DNA of 64,000 bases from Lichenicoccus sp965277665 (lineage in GTDB: Bacteria; Pseudomonadota; Alphaproteobacteria; Acetobacterales; Acetobacteraceae). The translations under genes were made by a program, and so were the position numbers. Of the stretch, positions 52,556 to 61,143 are shown piece after piece. Within the stretch, counting starts at the first letter, position 1; the number at the start of each line of letters is the position of its first letter. The notes under the pieces are model-generated. The model made no database searches. It had not been told where the DNA came from and saw nothing but the letters and a program-made list of their open reading frames with translations. Location: assembly GCF_965277665.1 (NCBI RefSeq), contig NZ_OZ255835.1, positions 1,860,001-1,924,000 of the forward strand. Reading direction: 5' to 3'.

Positions 52556-53899
52556 TTGCCGAACTGGAGCCTGCGCCGGCTGCACAACCCGCTCGATTAT
52601 GTCCGGCCGCGCGTCGTGCGCCTCGGCGTCACCGGGCTGGCGCGCGCCGGCAAGACCGTGCTGCTGACCGCGCTCGCGGCCACGCTGCTCGCCCCGGAGG
52701 CATTGGGCGGCCGCATCCGGCGGGTCCGCGTCGCCGCCAGCGGCGCCGGCCCGCTGCCGCGTTTCGACCAGGCCCGGCACCTTGCCTCCCTTGCCGCCGA
52801 CCCGCCGCGCTGGCCGGAGCGCACCGACCAGGTCTCGCTGCTCGCCCTCGAGCTGGAACTCGCAGCACCATTGCTGCCGCGGCGCCTGGTCCGGCTGGAG
52901 CTGCTGGACTACCCAGGCGAATGGCTGCTCGACCTGCCGCTGCTGGACCAGAGCTACGGCGAGTTCTCCCGCGCCGTGCTGGCGAGGCTGGAGCAGCCCC
53001 GCCTGGCGCCTCTGGCCCGCGACTTCCTGGCCTTCGCCGGCGGCCTGCCCGAGCGCGCCGCTGCCGACGAGGCGCTGGCCGAGGCGGGGCACGGGCTGTA
53101 CCGCAGCCTGCTGCACCGGCTGCGCGACGAGGCCGGCCTGTCGCTGCTGCAGCCCGGGCGCTTCCTGATGCCGGCTCCGGGCGCCTCGCCGCCCTGGGAG
53201 CGGTTCTTCCCGAGCCGGGGCAGCGGCGGCCTCGCCAGCCTGATGGCGCGCCGCTACGACGCCTATGTCGACGCCGTCCGCAGCTCGCTGGTCTCGCCGC
53301 TGTTCGGCGACATGGACCGGCTGGTGGTGCTGGCAGACCTGCTCGGCGCGCTGCATGCCGGAGCCGAGGCGTTCGCCGATGCGCAGGCCGCCCTGTCGGC
53401 CGCCGCCGGCGCGCTGCGCTGGCGCGGGTCCTGGATGGACACGGTCGCCTCGCTCGCCCGGCTGCAACTGCCGCCGCGCATCGTGCGACGGGTCGCCTTT
53501 GCCGCCACCAAGGCCGACCACGTCGCCCTACGCCAGCGCGGCAACCTGGGCCGCCTGGTGCGCAGCATCGCGCAGCTGCCCGACGAGACGATGGCGAGCG
53601 ATGGCGCCCGCAGCGCCGGCTTTGCCATCGCCGCGGTTCGCTGCACCGAGGATTTTGTCTGGACGCTGGACGGCCATCCGGTCTCCGCAGTGCGCGGGCG
53701 GGTGCTCGGCGAGCGCCAGATGACGCGATCCTATCCTGGCGAGGTTCCCGACCGGGCGCCCGATGCAGCCTTCTGGGCGCACCCGTTCCTGAACCTGCCT
53801 GCCTTCGAGCCGGTGCGGCTGCCGCAACAGGGCCGCCTCGGCGTGCCCAATATCGGCGTCGAGGCGCTGCTCGGCTGGCTGCTGGAGGACCTGCTGTGA
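52556..53899 (+). CDS. YcjX-like P-loop protein (DUF463)
   Basis: A 447-residue YcjX/DUF463 ATP/GTP-binding protein. P-loop GLARAGKT is at residues 27-34; LELLDYPGEWLLDLPLL is the conserved switch-like region and FAATKADHV resembles an NKxD base-recognition motif. The family is stress-associated and paired with YcjF. Start TTG 52556 with AGGA upstream. The stop overlaps the next start (GTGA). Confidence 0.92.
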   Translation: MPNWSLRRLHNPLDYVRPRVVRLGVTGLARAGKTVLLTALAATLLAPEALGGRIRRVRVAASGAGPLPRFDQARHLASLAADPPRWPERTDQVSLLALELELAAPLLPRRLVRLELLDYPGEWLLDLPLLDQSYGEFSRAVLARLEQPRLAPLARDFLAFAGGLPERAAADEALAEAGHGLYRSLLHRLRDEAGLSLLQPGRFLMPAPGASPPWERFFPSRGSGGLASLMARRYDAYVDAVRSSLVSPLFGDMDRLVVLADLLGALHAGAEAFADAQAALSAAAGALRWRGSWMDTVASLARLQLPPRIVRRVAFAATKADHVALRQRGNLGRLVRSIAQLPDETMASDGARSAGFAIAAVRCTEDFVWTLDGHPVSAVRGRVLGERQMTRSYPGEVPDRAPDAAFWAHPFLNLPAFEPVRLPQQGRLGVPNIGVEALLGWLLEDLL

Positions 53900-54819
53900 G
53901 CGTCGATCTCCCAGAATCGCCACTCATCCCGCCACGCAGCCCGCCACGCATCATGCCGCGGATCGAGGCCGAGTCGGGCACCGCCGCCAGGCTGGAGCCG
54001 CAAGCCGTCGAGGCGCTGCCGGGCGCCGTCGCCGCGGACCGCGACGGCCCGGGTGCCGCGGGGCGCTGGAGCACGCCGGCCCTGATGCTGGGGGGCGCCG
54101 CAATCCTGGCAGTCGGGCTGGCCGCGCTGCAGACCGGCAACTTCGTCGCCGCCGAGTTCGCGCGCAACGTGGTGCTCGGCTGGCTCACGCTCGTCATCGC
54201 CGTGCTCGGCTTCGGGCTGATCCTGTCAGGCACCGCGCGCGAGATCCACGCGCTGTTCCGCCTGCGCAGCGTCGACCGGCTGCGCCAGGACCTGGTCTCG
54301 CCGGATGCCGCGATCCGCACGCGCGCCGCGCGGCGCTGGCTGGGAGAGGTCGAGGGCGGTCGCGCGCTGCTGCCGCCGCTGGCCGCCCTGAACGACCCCG
54401 ACGCCATCGTGCCGCTGCTGCGCGCCGGCGTCGAAGCCCGGCTGCGCGCCCGCTCGGATGCGCTCGGCCGGCGCGCGGCGCTGCAGGTGGTGGCCGGCAT
54501 GGCGGCGACCCCGGCGCCGTCGCTGGTGGTGCTGCTGGTCAGCTGGCGCGGGCTGCGGCTGATCCGCCAGGTCGCCGGCGTCTATGGCATGCGGCCCGGC
54601 CTGCTCGGCACGCTGGCCCTGCTGCGCCGCTCGGCGCTGGCCGCGGGCGCCGCAGCGGTCACCGAGGTCGCCGTGAACAGCGCGGCGCACGCGGCGCTGA
54701 GCACCCCGTTGCTGGCGCATCTTGCGGGCGAGATGGCCGGTGGCGCGGTCGCCGCACGCCGCATGACGGTACTGGCGCGCGCCACCGCGGTCGCCTGCAG
54801 CCCGCTGCCGCCCGCCTGA
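53896..54819 (+). CDS. YcjF-like membrane protein (TIGR01620/DUF697)
   Basis: A 307-residue protein with two central membrane spans (LMLGGAAILAVGLAALQTGN, VVLGWLTLVIAVLGFGLIL) and a C-terminal DUF697-like hydrophobic domain (SWRGLRLIRQVAGVYGMRPG then LLRRSALAAGAAAVTEV). Starts with GTG overlapping the ycjX stop, the standard ycjX-ycjF arrangement. Confidence 0.88.
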   Translation: MSVDLPESPLIPPRSPPRIMPRIEAESGTAARLEPQAVEALPGAVAADRDGPGAAGRWSTPALMLGGAAILAVGLAALQTGNFVAAEFARNVVLGWLTLVIAVLGFGLILSGTAREIHALFRLRSVDRLRQDLVSPDAAIRTRAARRWLGEVEGGRALLPPLAALNDPDAIVPLLRAGVEARLRARSDALGRRAALQVVAGMAATPAPSLVVLLVSWRGLRLIRQVAGVYGMRPGLLGTLALLRRSALAAGAAAVTEVAVNSAAHAALSTPLLAHLAGEMAGGAVAARRMTVLARATAVACSPLPPA

Positions 54820-54829
54820 CCGCGATCCT

Positions 54830-56158
54830 ATGCGGCTGGCCCGCCTGCTCGAAGGCTTCCGGAAACTCGTCACCGCCGGACCGGACGACCTTCTCCGCGA
54901 TCCCACCTATCGTCGTCTCTGGGCCTCCGTGCTGGCGAGTTCGTTCGGTATGCAGATCATGCTGCTCGCCCTGCCGCTGACCGCGGCGGTGTCGCTGCGC
55001 GCCTCCCCCACCGCCATGGGCCTCCTCACGGCGATGGAGACCCTGCCCTTCACCCTGTTCTCGCTGCCATCCGGCGTCTGGCTTGATCGCGTGCGCAAGC
55101 TGCCGGTCTATGTCACCGGTGAGCTCGCGCTCGCGGCGGCGGCCGTGAGTGTTCCGGTCGCGCACTGGCTCGGTTTCCTGTCGGTTCCCTGGCTCCTGCT
55201 GGTCGCGTTCGTCGTGGGCCTGGTCAACACCACGGCCGGCAGCGCCTCGCAGATCGTCCTCAACCAGATCGTCGGACGCGACCGCCTGATCGAAGCCTAT
55301 GCGAAGAACGCGCTCGCCAACTCCGGCGCCGAGGTCGCGGGGCCGGCGATTGCCGGTCTGCTCATCAGGTTTCTCGGGGCGCCCGTGGCACTCCTCTTCA
55401 ACGCCGTCCTGCTGCTGACGTCGGCCTCGATCCTTGGCGGCATCAGCATCGACGAGACTCCAGCGCGCGGTGCCGGCGGATTCTGGCTGGAGCTGCTGGC
55501 CGGCGGCCGGTTCGTCCGCCGGACCCATCTTCTCGTTGTGCTGGCCGGGTTTGTCGCCGCCTGGGAATTCTGCAATGGCTCGGCAGTCGGTGTGAACATC
55601 CTGTTTGCCACGCGCGACCTGGCGATGAGCGGCGCGGCGGTCGGCCTCTCCTATGTCTGCCTCGGCGTGGGAACCGTGCTCGGGAGCCTGGTTGGCGGAC
55701 GCCTGAGCCGGCGAGCCGGTCCGGGCCGGTGCATCATTCTGGGCTTTGCACTCACCGCGTCCGGCTCGCTGGTCCTCGCCGCCTCTCCCGCCGGGCACCT
55801 GGGCCGGGTCGCGTTCGCCGTCGATCTGATGCTGCTGGGCTTCGGTGCAATCCTGATCTTCGTCAACTTCATCGCCCTGCGCCAGGCGGCGACGCCGACG
55901 GCGATGCTCGGTCGCATGACGAGCACCATGCGCTGGTTGATCCTTATTCCGGCCGCCCCGGGTGCCCTGATCGGCGGGTGGCTCGGACAACATGAAGGCC
56001 TGCGCGCCTCGCTTGCTTTCGCCGCATGCTCAGGCTGGCTGCTGACACTTCTCGCCCTGCGCAGCCCTGTCCTGCGCGGCATCACGGCGCTTCCCGATCC
56101 GGATGATTTTAGTCCGGACCTCGAAGCCGAACCGCCGGCGCATCAACCGGTCTGCTAG
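54830..56158 (+). CDS. MFS exporter (MFS_3, EntS-like)
   Basis: A 442-residue 12-span transporter. LLRDPTYRRLWASVLASSFG and LPSGVWLDRVRKLPVYV (motif A) match the MFS_3 group that includes enterobactin exporters and uncharacterised efflux proteins. Starts 10 bp after ycjF but seems functionally unrelated. Codon use looks slightly less GC-biased than neighbours (impression only). Confidence 0.88.
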   Translation: MRLARLLEGFRKLVTAGPDDLLRDPTYRRLWASVLASSFGMQIMLLALPLTAAVSLRASPTAMGLLTAMETLPFTLFSLPSGVWLDRVRKLPVYVTGELALAAAAVSVPVAHWLGFLSVPWLLLVAFVVGLVNTTAGSASQIVLNQIVGRDRLIEAYAKNALANSGAEVAGPAIAGLLIRFLGAPVALLFNAVLLLTSASILGGISIDETPARGAGGFWLELLAGGRFVRRTHLLVVLAGFVAAWEFCNGSAVGVNILFATRDLAMSGAAVGLSYVCLGVGTVLGSLVGGRLSRRAGPGRCIILGFALTASGSLVLAASPAGHLGRVAFAVDLMLLGFGAILIFVNFIALRQAATPTAMLGRMTSTMRWLILIPAAPGALIGGWLGQHEGLRASLAFAACSGWLLTLLALRSPVLRGITALPDPDDFSPDLEAEPPAHQPVC

Positions 56159-56350
56159 CCAGCCACCTGAGACCCGGCCTAGCAGCCTGCCGGACCATCG
56201 ACATGATCACGGTGACGCAAAACCGCGGTATTTAGGTAGTTTTATTACCTCTCTGGTCGCTGTTCAACGGTTACGGCGGCCCGACCTGCTTGACGAGGGG
56301 CAAAGCCGGGAATAACGCTACCGGTCTTGCTGGCCGGGAGAGACCCCTCG

Positions 56351-57868
56351 ATGGCTCAGGATCTCGTGCTGGCGATCGATATCGGCACCGGCAGCGTGCG
56401 TGCGGCAGCGGTCGATCTGGCCGGGCGCATCATCCATGTCGTGAGCCGCGAGCATGACCAGATCGTCCCGCAATTCGGCTGGGCGGAACAGCGCGCCGCC
56501 GCCTGGTGGGATGGCGTTGTATCCACCATCCGCAGTCTTGCCGGCGCGGTGGAGCACCTGCAGGACCGCATCGCCGCGATCTGCGCCTGCGGCCAGATGC
56601 ACGGCACCGTGCTGCTCGATGCCGAGGGGCGCCTGACGCGCGAGACCGTGCCGCTCTGGAACGACAAGCGCACGACGGCGCTGGTCGAGGATTTCGAGGC
56701 TCGGCATCGGCCGCAGGACTACCTGCGTGACAGCGGCAACCCGGCCACCCCGGCCTGGCCCGCCTTCAAGCTCGCCTGGCTGCGCGAACACGACCCCCGC
56801 GCCTATGCGCGCACCCGAAACGTGCTGATGCCGAAGGATTTCGTGAACTACCGGCTGACCGGCATCGCCGCGATGGACCCCGGCGATGGCTCGCTGAGCT
56901 TCCTGATGGATCCGGCCACCGGCACCTGGTCGGACCGCATGGCAGTGCTGCTTGGTCTGGACATCGGCATGCTGCCCGACCTGCGCCAGCCGCTCGAGAT
57001 CCTCGGGTCGTTGACTGCGGACGCGGCCGCGCTGACCGGGCTGCGCGCGGGCACACCGGTATTGGTCGGAGGCGCGGACTACCCGGTCGCCCTGCTCGGC
57101 TCGGGCGTCTGCCGGCCCGGCCTGGCGTCGGACGTCACCGGCACTTCCTGCATCATCACGGTCATCAGCGAGCGGCCGCTGCTCGATCCCGAGATCTGCA
57201 ACGTCGCCACCATCGAGGGCGGCTGGGGCGCGTTCATGCTGCTGGAGACCGGCGGCGATGCGGTGCGCTGGGGCCGCCGTGCGCTGCATGACGGCCGCGC
57301 CGACTACGCCGCCATCATGGATCGCGCGGCGGCGGCGCCGGCCGGTGCCGACGGGCTGCTGTTCCTGCCGTACCTGACCGGCGAGCGGCTCGGCGCGTCG
57401 CGCAACGTGCGGGCGCAGTTCTTCGGCCTCTCCGCCGGGCACGGCCTGGCCCATCTCGACCGCGCCCTGGTCGAGGGCGTGGCCTTCGCCGCCACCCACT
57501 CGCTGCGGCTGATGGCCGCCGCCGCGGGCCATGCGATCGAACGCGTCGTCGCCTCCAGCGGGGCATCGAAGAGCGACCTGTGGCTGAAGATCAAGGCCAG
57601 CGCCTACAATGTCCCCGTGCTGGTTCCCGAGGAGCCCGAATGCGGCATCGTCGGCTGTGCCGCGATGGCCGCGACCGCGCTCGGCCATTACGCGACCCTC
57701 GGCGCGGCAGTGGCCGGCTGCGTGCGCCATCGCGGGGAGATCCTGCCCGATCCGGCCTGGGCCGAGCGCTACGCCAGGCTGCAGCCGATCTTCGACGCCG
57801 TCACCGCGCACAGTCGCGGCCCGCAGGCGCAGGCGCTTTACGACGCGCTGGACCGGATATCCCACTGA
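56351..57868 (+). CDS. FGGY-family carbohydrate kinase (xylulokinase-like)
   Basis: A 505-residue sugar kinase: VLAIDIGTGSVRAAAVDLAG (N-terminal phosphate loop), ICACGQMHGTVLLDAEGR, PLWNDKRT, LMPKDFVNYRLTG, and a C-terminal VVASSGASKSDLWLKIKA with the second phosphate region. It phosphorylates a ketose or polyol; exact sugar unknown. ATG 56351 is preferred over one at 56327. The SDR gene follows after 14 bp. Confidence 0.9.
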   Translation: MAQDLVLAIDIGTGSVRAAAVDLAGRIIHVVSREHDQIVPQFGWAEQRAAAWWDGVVSTIRSLAGAVEHLQDRIAAICACGQMHGTVLLDAEGRLTRETVPLWNDKRTTALVEDFEARHRPQDYLRDSGNPATPAWPAFKLAWLREHDPRAYARTRNVLMPKDFVNYRLTGIAAMDPGDGSLSFLMDPATGTWSDRMAVLLGLDIGMLPDLRQPLEILGSLTADAAALTGLRAGTPVLVGGADYPVALLGSGVCRPGLASDVTGTSCIITVISERPLLDPEICNVATIEGGWGAFMLLETGGDAVRWGRRALHDGRADYAAIMDRAAAAPAGADGLLFLPYLTGERLGASRNVRAQFFGLSAGHGLAHLDRALVEGVAFAATHSLRLMAAAAGHAIERVVASSGASKSDLWLKIKASAYNVPVLVPEEPECGIVGCAAMAATALGHYATLGAAVAGCVRHRGEILPDPAWAERYARLQPIFDAVTAHSRGPQAQALYDALDRISH

Positions 57869-57882
57869 GCGCGGAGACGAGC

Positions 57883-58641
57883 ATGCCCGATCCGATCGAA
57901 AGTTTCGCAACCGGCCTGTTTGCCGGCCGCCACGTCCTGGTCTCCGGCGGATCGAGCGGCATCGGCCTCGCGGTGGCGCGCGGCTTCGCACGCGCCGGCG
58001 CCCGCGTGACCGCGACCGGCACCTCCGAGCGCAAGCTCGCCGCGTTGCGCGCCGAGGATGCCGACGCCAGCGTGCGGTTCGAGCGCCTGGACGTGCGCGA
58101 CAGCCAGGCGATCAGCACCTTCGTGGACCGCCTGCCCGGCCTGGACGTGCTGGTCAACGCCGCCGGCGTGGCGCTGCCGGTCCGCGAGTTCGACGAGGAC
58201 GCCTACCTCACGGTGATCGACGTCAACCTCAACAGCGTGATGCGGCTGTCGATGGCGGCCCGCGGGAAGCTGCGCGCGGCGCAGGGCAGCATCATCAACT
58301 TCGCCTCCATGCTCAGCACGCTCGCCGATCCGGCGGTGCCGGCCTATGGCGCCAGCAAGGCCGGCGTGCTCGGCCTCACCCGGCATCTCGCGCACGCCTT
58401 CGGGCCGGAAGGCATCCGGGTCAATGCCGTCGCACCCGGCTACCACCGCACCGACATGACGGCCGGGCTGTGGCAGGACCCGGTCTCGGAAGCCAGGATC
58501 GCCGCGCGCTCGGCCTTGAAGCGCTGGGGCAGCGCCGAGGACCTGGTCGGCGCCTGCCTGTTCCTCGCCTCCCCCGCCGCCGGGTTCGTCACCGGAGCCA
58601 ATCTTGTCGTCGATGGTGGCTACCTCAGCGGCACCACCTGA
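57883..58641 (+). CDS. Short-chain dehydrogenase/reductase
   Basis: A 252-residue classical SDR: cofactor motif SGGSSGIGLAVARGF (about 21-35), VNAAGVALP, catalytic Ser in FASMLSTLADP and Tyr-x-x-x-Lys in YGASK, C-terminal FVTGANLVVDGGY. With the kinase upstream it probably serves polyol or ketose breakdown: oxidise, then phosphorylate. Its TGA stop forms the first bases of a palindromic element. Confidence 0.92.
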   Translation: MPDPIESFATGLFAGRHVLVSGGSSGIGLAVARGFARAGARVTATGTSERKLAALRAEDADASVRFERLDVRDSQAISTFVDRLPGLDVLVNAAGVALPVREFDEDAYLTVIDVNLNSVMRLSMAARGKLRAAQGSIINFASMLSTLADPAVPAYGASKAGVLGLTRHLAHAFGPEGIRVNAVAPGYHRTDMTAGLWQDPVSEARIAARSALKRWGSAEDLVGACLFLASPAAGFVTGANLVVDGGYLSGTT

Positions 58642-58804
58642 AAAGTTTGCCCGCCAGTGCGCCAGGCCGGGCATCCGACGCGCCTGGCTGCGCTTCCGTT
58701 GCTCACCGCCAGAAGGCGGCTCCGCTCCGGTTCTCGATAGGCACGACGGGCGGCGCCATGCGGCGCCTCTGCCTCGGCCTGACACACTGGCGGGCAAGCT
58801 TGTC
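58640..58804. repeat. Dispersed palindromic element, copy D (165 bp)
   Basis: Arms 58640-58668 and 58776-58804 pair well (TTTGCCCGCCAGTG against CACTGGCGGGCAAG) but share almost no sequence with the arms of copies A-C. The core is recognisable (ATCCGACGCG, GCTCCGCTCCGGTTCTCGA). The apical hairpin is CCGCC/GGCGG instead of CGGCC/GGCCG, a compensatory change. It overlaps the SDR stop codon TGA by two bases. Confidence 0.9.
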
Positions 58805-58936
58805 GTTCCATGCGGTTAGGGCAAGGTCAGGGTATTCCTCGTTACGAAATCATTTCATGTGGGCGATGGTGGGCGGGAACGTTGTTCAGGGCTCGCCGTT
58901 ACGTGTGCCGATATCCATGCCGAAAAGGGGGCACGA

Positions 58937-59155
58937 ATGAGACTTGCTACGTTGACGGAGCGCGCCGGTCGCGTCATTGCGGCAGCCGCGATCGCTTCGG
59001 TCTGCATCCTGCCCGCGGTGGATGCCTCGGCGCAGCCCTATCCTCCGCCCCCGCCGGGCTGGGCCGGGCCACACTATTACTGGCACGGCCAGCATTGGCA
59101 CCATCGCGCCTGGGCCTACGGGCCGCATCACCGCCGCTACTGGCGCTACTACTAA
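58937..59155 (+). CDS. Small secreted His/Tyr/Trp-rich protein
   Basis: A 72-residue exported protein: signal peptide (about 1-33, ending VDASA), then a Pro-rich stretch (QPYPPPPPGWAGPHYYWHG) and a His/Tyr/Arg-rich tail (HHRRYWRYY). AGGGGG lies before the ATG. Similar short proteins are common in acid-tolerant alphaproteobacteria; function unknown, metal binding possible. The stop overlaps a palindromic element. Confidence 0.75.
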   Translation: MRLATLTERAGRVIAAAAIASVCILPAVDASAQPYPPPPPGWAGPHYYWHGQHWHHRAWAYGPHHRRYWRYY

Positions 59156-59318
59156 CAGACCGTTTGATAATGCTACTATGCCGGCAATCCGACGCGGCTT
59201 TCTGCGCTTCCGGTGCTAACGGCCAAACGGCCGCTCCGCTCCGGTTCTCGAAAGCCACGACGGCCGGCGCCGTTGGCGCCTCTCACTCGGCATAGCGCAT
59301 TCTCAGACGGTCTCTAAG
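59152..59318. repeat. Dispersed palindromic element, copy E (167 bp)
   Basis: Arms near 59152-59184 and 59288-59318 pair (AGACCGTTTGA against TCAGACGGTCT; ACTATGCCG against CGGCATAG). The core matches the family (ATCCGACGCGGCTTTCTG, CGGCCGCTCCGCTCCGGTTC), and the second hairpin is GGCGCC/GGCGCC. It includes the TAA stop of the preceding small gene. Confidence 0.88.
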
Positions 59319-59363
59319 CCCACCGACCGGCCGGCCCATGACCGGACCGGCCGGTTTCATAGG

Positions 59364-60335
59364 CTAGCGCGGCTGCTTGGGTTTCGGCTGGACGAAGAGA
59401 AGGCGGCGCGAATACGAGATCCAGACGTGGTTGGCCCGCAGGAAGTCGTCGCCGATCAAGGTGAAGTCGGTGTCCGCTACCGCGAACTGGTAGTCGTGCA
59501 TCGTCTCGTCCCCGATCTCCAGCGCATCGAAGCGGTGCCGGTGCGCCGGCAGCCGGCTCTCGTCGATCCCGATCGCAAAGCCGCTGCGCTCCGACCGCAG
59601 CATCGCGCGGGTCACCCCGGCCCGCTCCGCATCGTCCAGCGTGACCAGGGTGCCGACCGCCCCGCTATCCAGCACCGCATCGATCGGCTTGCCGTTCAGC
59701 TTGACCTGGAGGTTGATCCGCGTGCTCTCCAGGCGGAACGGAACCTCGAACGCCGGCGCATCGAGCGGCCGTATCGCCGCGGCACAGTGCCTGAGGTCGT
59801 AGAGGCCAAATCGATGGCCCGGCAGATCCAGGTCGACGTCGTAGTTCGACAGGAAATCGGCGCCGAACAGGCCGGCAACCCGGAGCCCCTGTACCGGCGG
59901 ACCGAGATTGCCCGCCACCGGCATCGCGATGTCGCGCGCGACGCCGTGCCCGAGGTCGAGCCGGTGGACGATGACGACGGGCGCATCGATGACACCGCCG
60001 ATCCCGCCCAGCCCCATGCGCAGCGCCGAGGCGCCGCGGAATGCGAAATGATCCGCCGCCGACCGGGTCAGGATCGAGAGCGCCGCACCGGTATCGATGT
60101 AGAACACCACCGGTTCACCCTCCAGCGTCGCGCGAACCGCCGGCAGGCGGGCGTCGGGCAGGATCGGCAGGTCGGCGACCCGGTCGATCCGGCAGGCCTG
60201 GGTTGCCGATGGGCCGCCTGCCGCACATCCTGCCAGCAGTCCTGCTGCCAGCAGCCCGGCGGGCAGCAGCGCCGCCGACAGGCCGGCCCGGCCGCGTTCA
60301 GGCGCCGAGGCGGCCGAGATCGACGGTGACGCCAT
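59364..60335 (-). CDS. Retropepsin-like aspartic protease lipoprotein
   Basis: A 323-residue predicted lipoprotein (lipobox LLAGC after a hydrophobic run) with two retroviral-type aspartyl protease repeats: VVFYIDTGAALSILT with LFGADFLSNYDVDLDL, and IDAVLDSGAVGTLVTL with LIGDDFLRANHVWI. Each has one D-T/S-G active-site triad. It is thus a covalent duplication, able to form an active site within one chain. Start MASPSISAAS at 60335 overlaps the thiD 3' end by 38 bp; 60395 is an alternative. Confidence 0.82.
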   Translation of the reverse strand: MASPSISAASAPERGRAGLSAALLPAGLLAAGLLAGCAAGGPSATQACRIDRVADLPILPDARLPAVRATLEGEPVVFYIDTGAALSILTRSAADHFAFRGASALRMGLGGIGGVIDAPVVIVHRLDLGHGVARDIAMPVAGNLGPPVQGLRVAGLFGADFLSNYDVDLDLPGHRFGLYDLRHCAAAIRPLDAPAFEVPFRLESTRINLQVKLNGKPIDAVLDSGAVGTLVTLDDAERAGVTRAMLRSERSGFAIGIDESRLPAHRHRFDALEIGDETMHDYQFAVADTDFTLIGDDFLRANHVWISYSRRLLFVQPKPKQPR

Positions 60336-61104
60336 GATCGAGCGGCCCGTGTCCGGCGCCGTAGCCGGGTGCCGCGAGGATGGCGCGACGGACATAGTCG
60401 CGCCCGCGCCGCACCGACTGGCGCAGCGTCATTCCCTGCGCGAGGCCGATGGCGATCGCGCTCGCCAGGGTGCAGCCGGTGCCATGCGTGTGCCGGGTGT
60501 CGATGCGGGGCGCCTCGAAGGCCTCGACGCCCGCCTCCGTCGCCAGCAGGTCCACCACCCGGTCGCCGCGCAGATGGCCGCCCTTGAGCAGCACCGCCGG
60601 GACGCCCAGGGTGAGCAGCGCGCTTGCCGCTGCATGCATGTCGGCGACACTCGTGATGGTGCGGCCACACAGCACCTCGGCTTCCGGCAGGTTCGGCGTG
60701 ATCACGCTGGCCAGCAGCACCAGGCTGCGCTTGAGGCTGCCGACCGCATCCTTCGCCAGCAGCCGCGCGCCGCCCTTCGCCACCATCACCGGGTCGAGCA
60801 CATACGGGATGCCGGGATGATTGCCGATGCGTTGCGCGACCAGCTCGATCACGTCGATGCGGTCGAGCATGCCGGTCTTGAAGGCGTCCGCGCCGAGATC
60901 GTCCAGCACGGCGTCGATCTGCTGCCCGACGAACTCCGCCGGTACCGGCATGACGCCGTGCACGCCATTGGTATCCTGCGCGGTCAGCGCCGAGATCGCG
61001 GTCGCCGCATAGCCGCCGAGCGCGGTGATGGTCTTGATGTCCGCCTGGATGCCGGCGCCACCGCCGGAATCGCTGCCGGCGATGACCAGGACCCGGCCCT
61101 GCAT
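60298..61104 (-). CDS. thiD: Hydroxymethylpyrimidine (phosphate) kinase
   Basis: A 268-residue ThiD of thiamine synthesis. Motifs: VLVIAGSDSGGGAGIQADIK, LTAQDTNGVHG, FKTGML, LDPVMVAKGG and HTHGTGCTLASAIA with the catalytic-loop Cys. It phosphorylates HMP and HMP-P. The ATG at 61104 lies in a 17-bp tandem duplication that also creates an upstream 5-codon reading frame ending in TGATG over the thiD start. Confidence 0.96.
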   Translation of the reverse strand: MQGRVLVIAGSDSGGGAGIQADIKTITALGGYAATAISALTAQDTNGVHGVMPVPAEFVGQQIDAVLDDLGADAFKTGMLDRIDVIELVAQRIGNHPGIPYVLDPVMVAKGGARLLAKDAVGSLKRSLVLLASVITPNLPEAEVLCGRTITSVADMHAAASALLTLGVPAVLLKGGHLRGDRVVDLLATEAGVEAFEAPRIDTRHTHGTGCTLASAIAIGLAQGMTLRQSVRRGRDYVRRAILAAPGYGAGHGPLDHGVTVDLGRLGA

Positions 61105-61130
61105 CAGGATCGGCCCTGCATCAGGATCGG
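61097..61130 (-). repeat. 17-bp tandem duplication at the thiD start
   Basis: CCCTGCATCAGGATCGG occurs at 61097-61113 and again at 61114-61130. Each copy carries an ATG on the minus strand. The upstream copy opens MQGRS and stops at a TGA sharing its A with the thiD ATG. Confidence 0.92.
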
Positions 61131-61143
61131 GCCGCCGGCCCCG

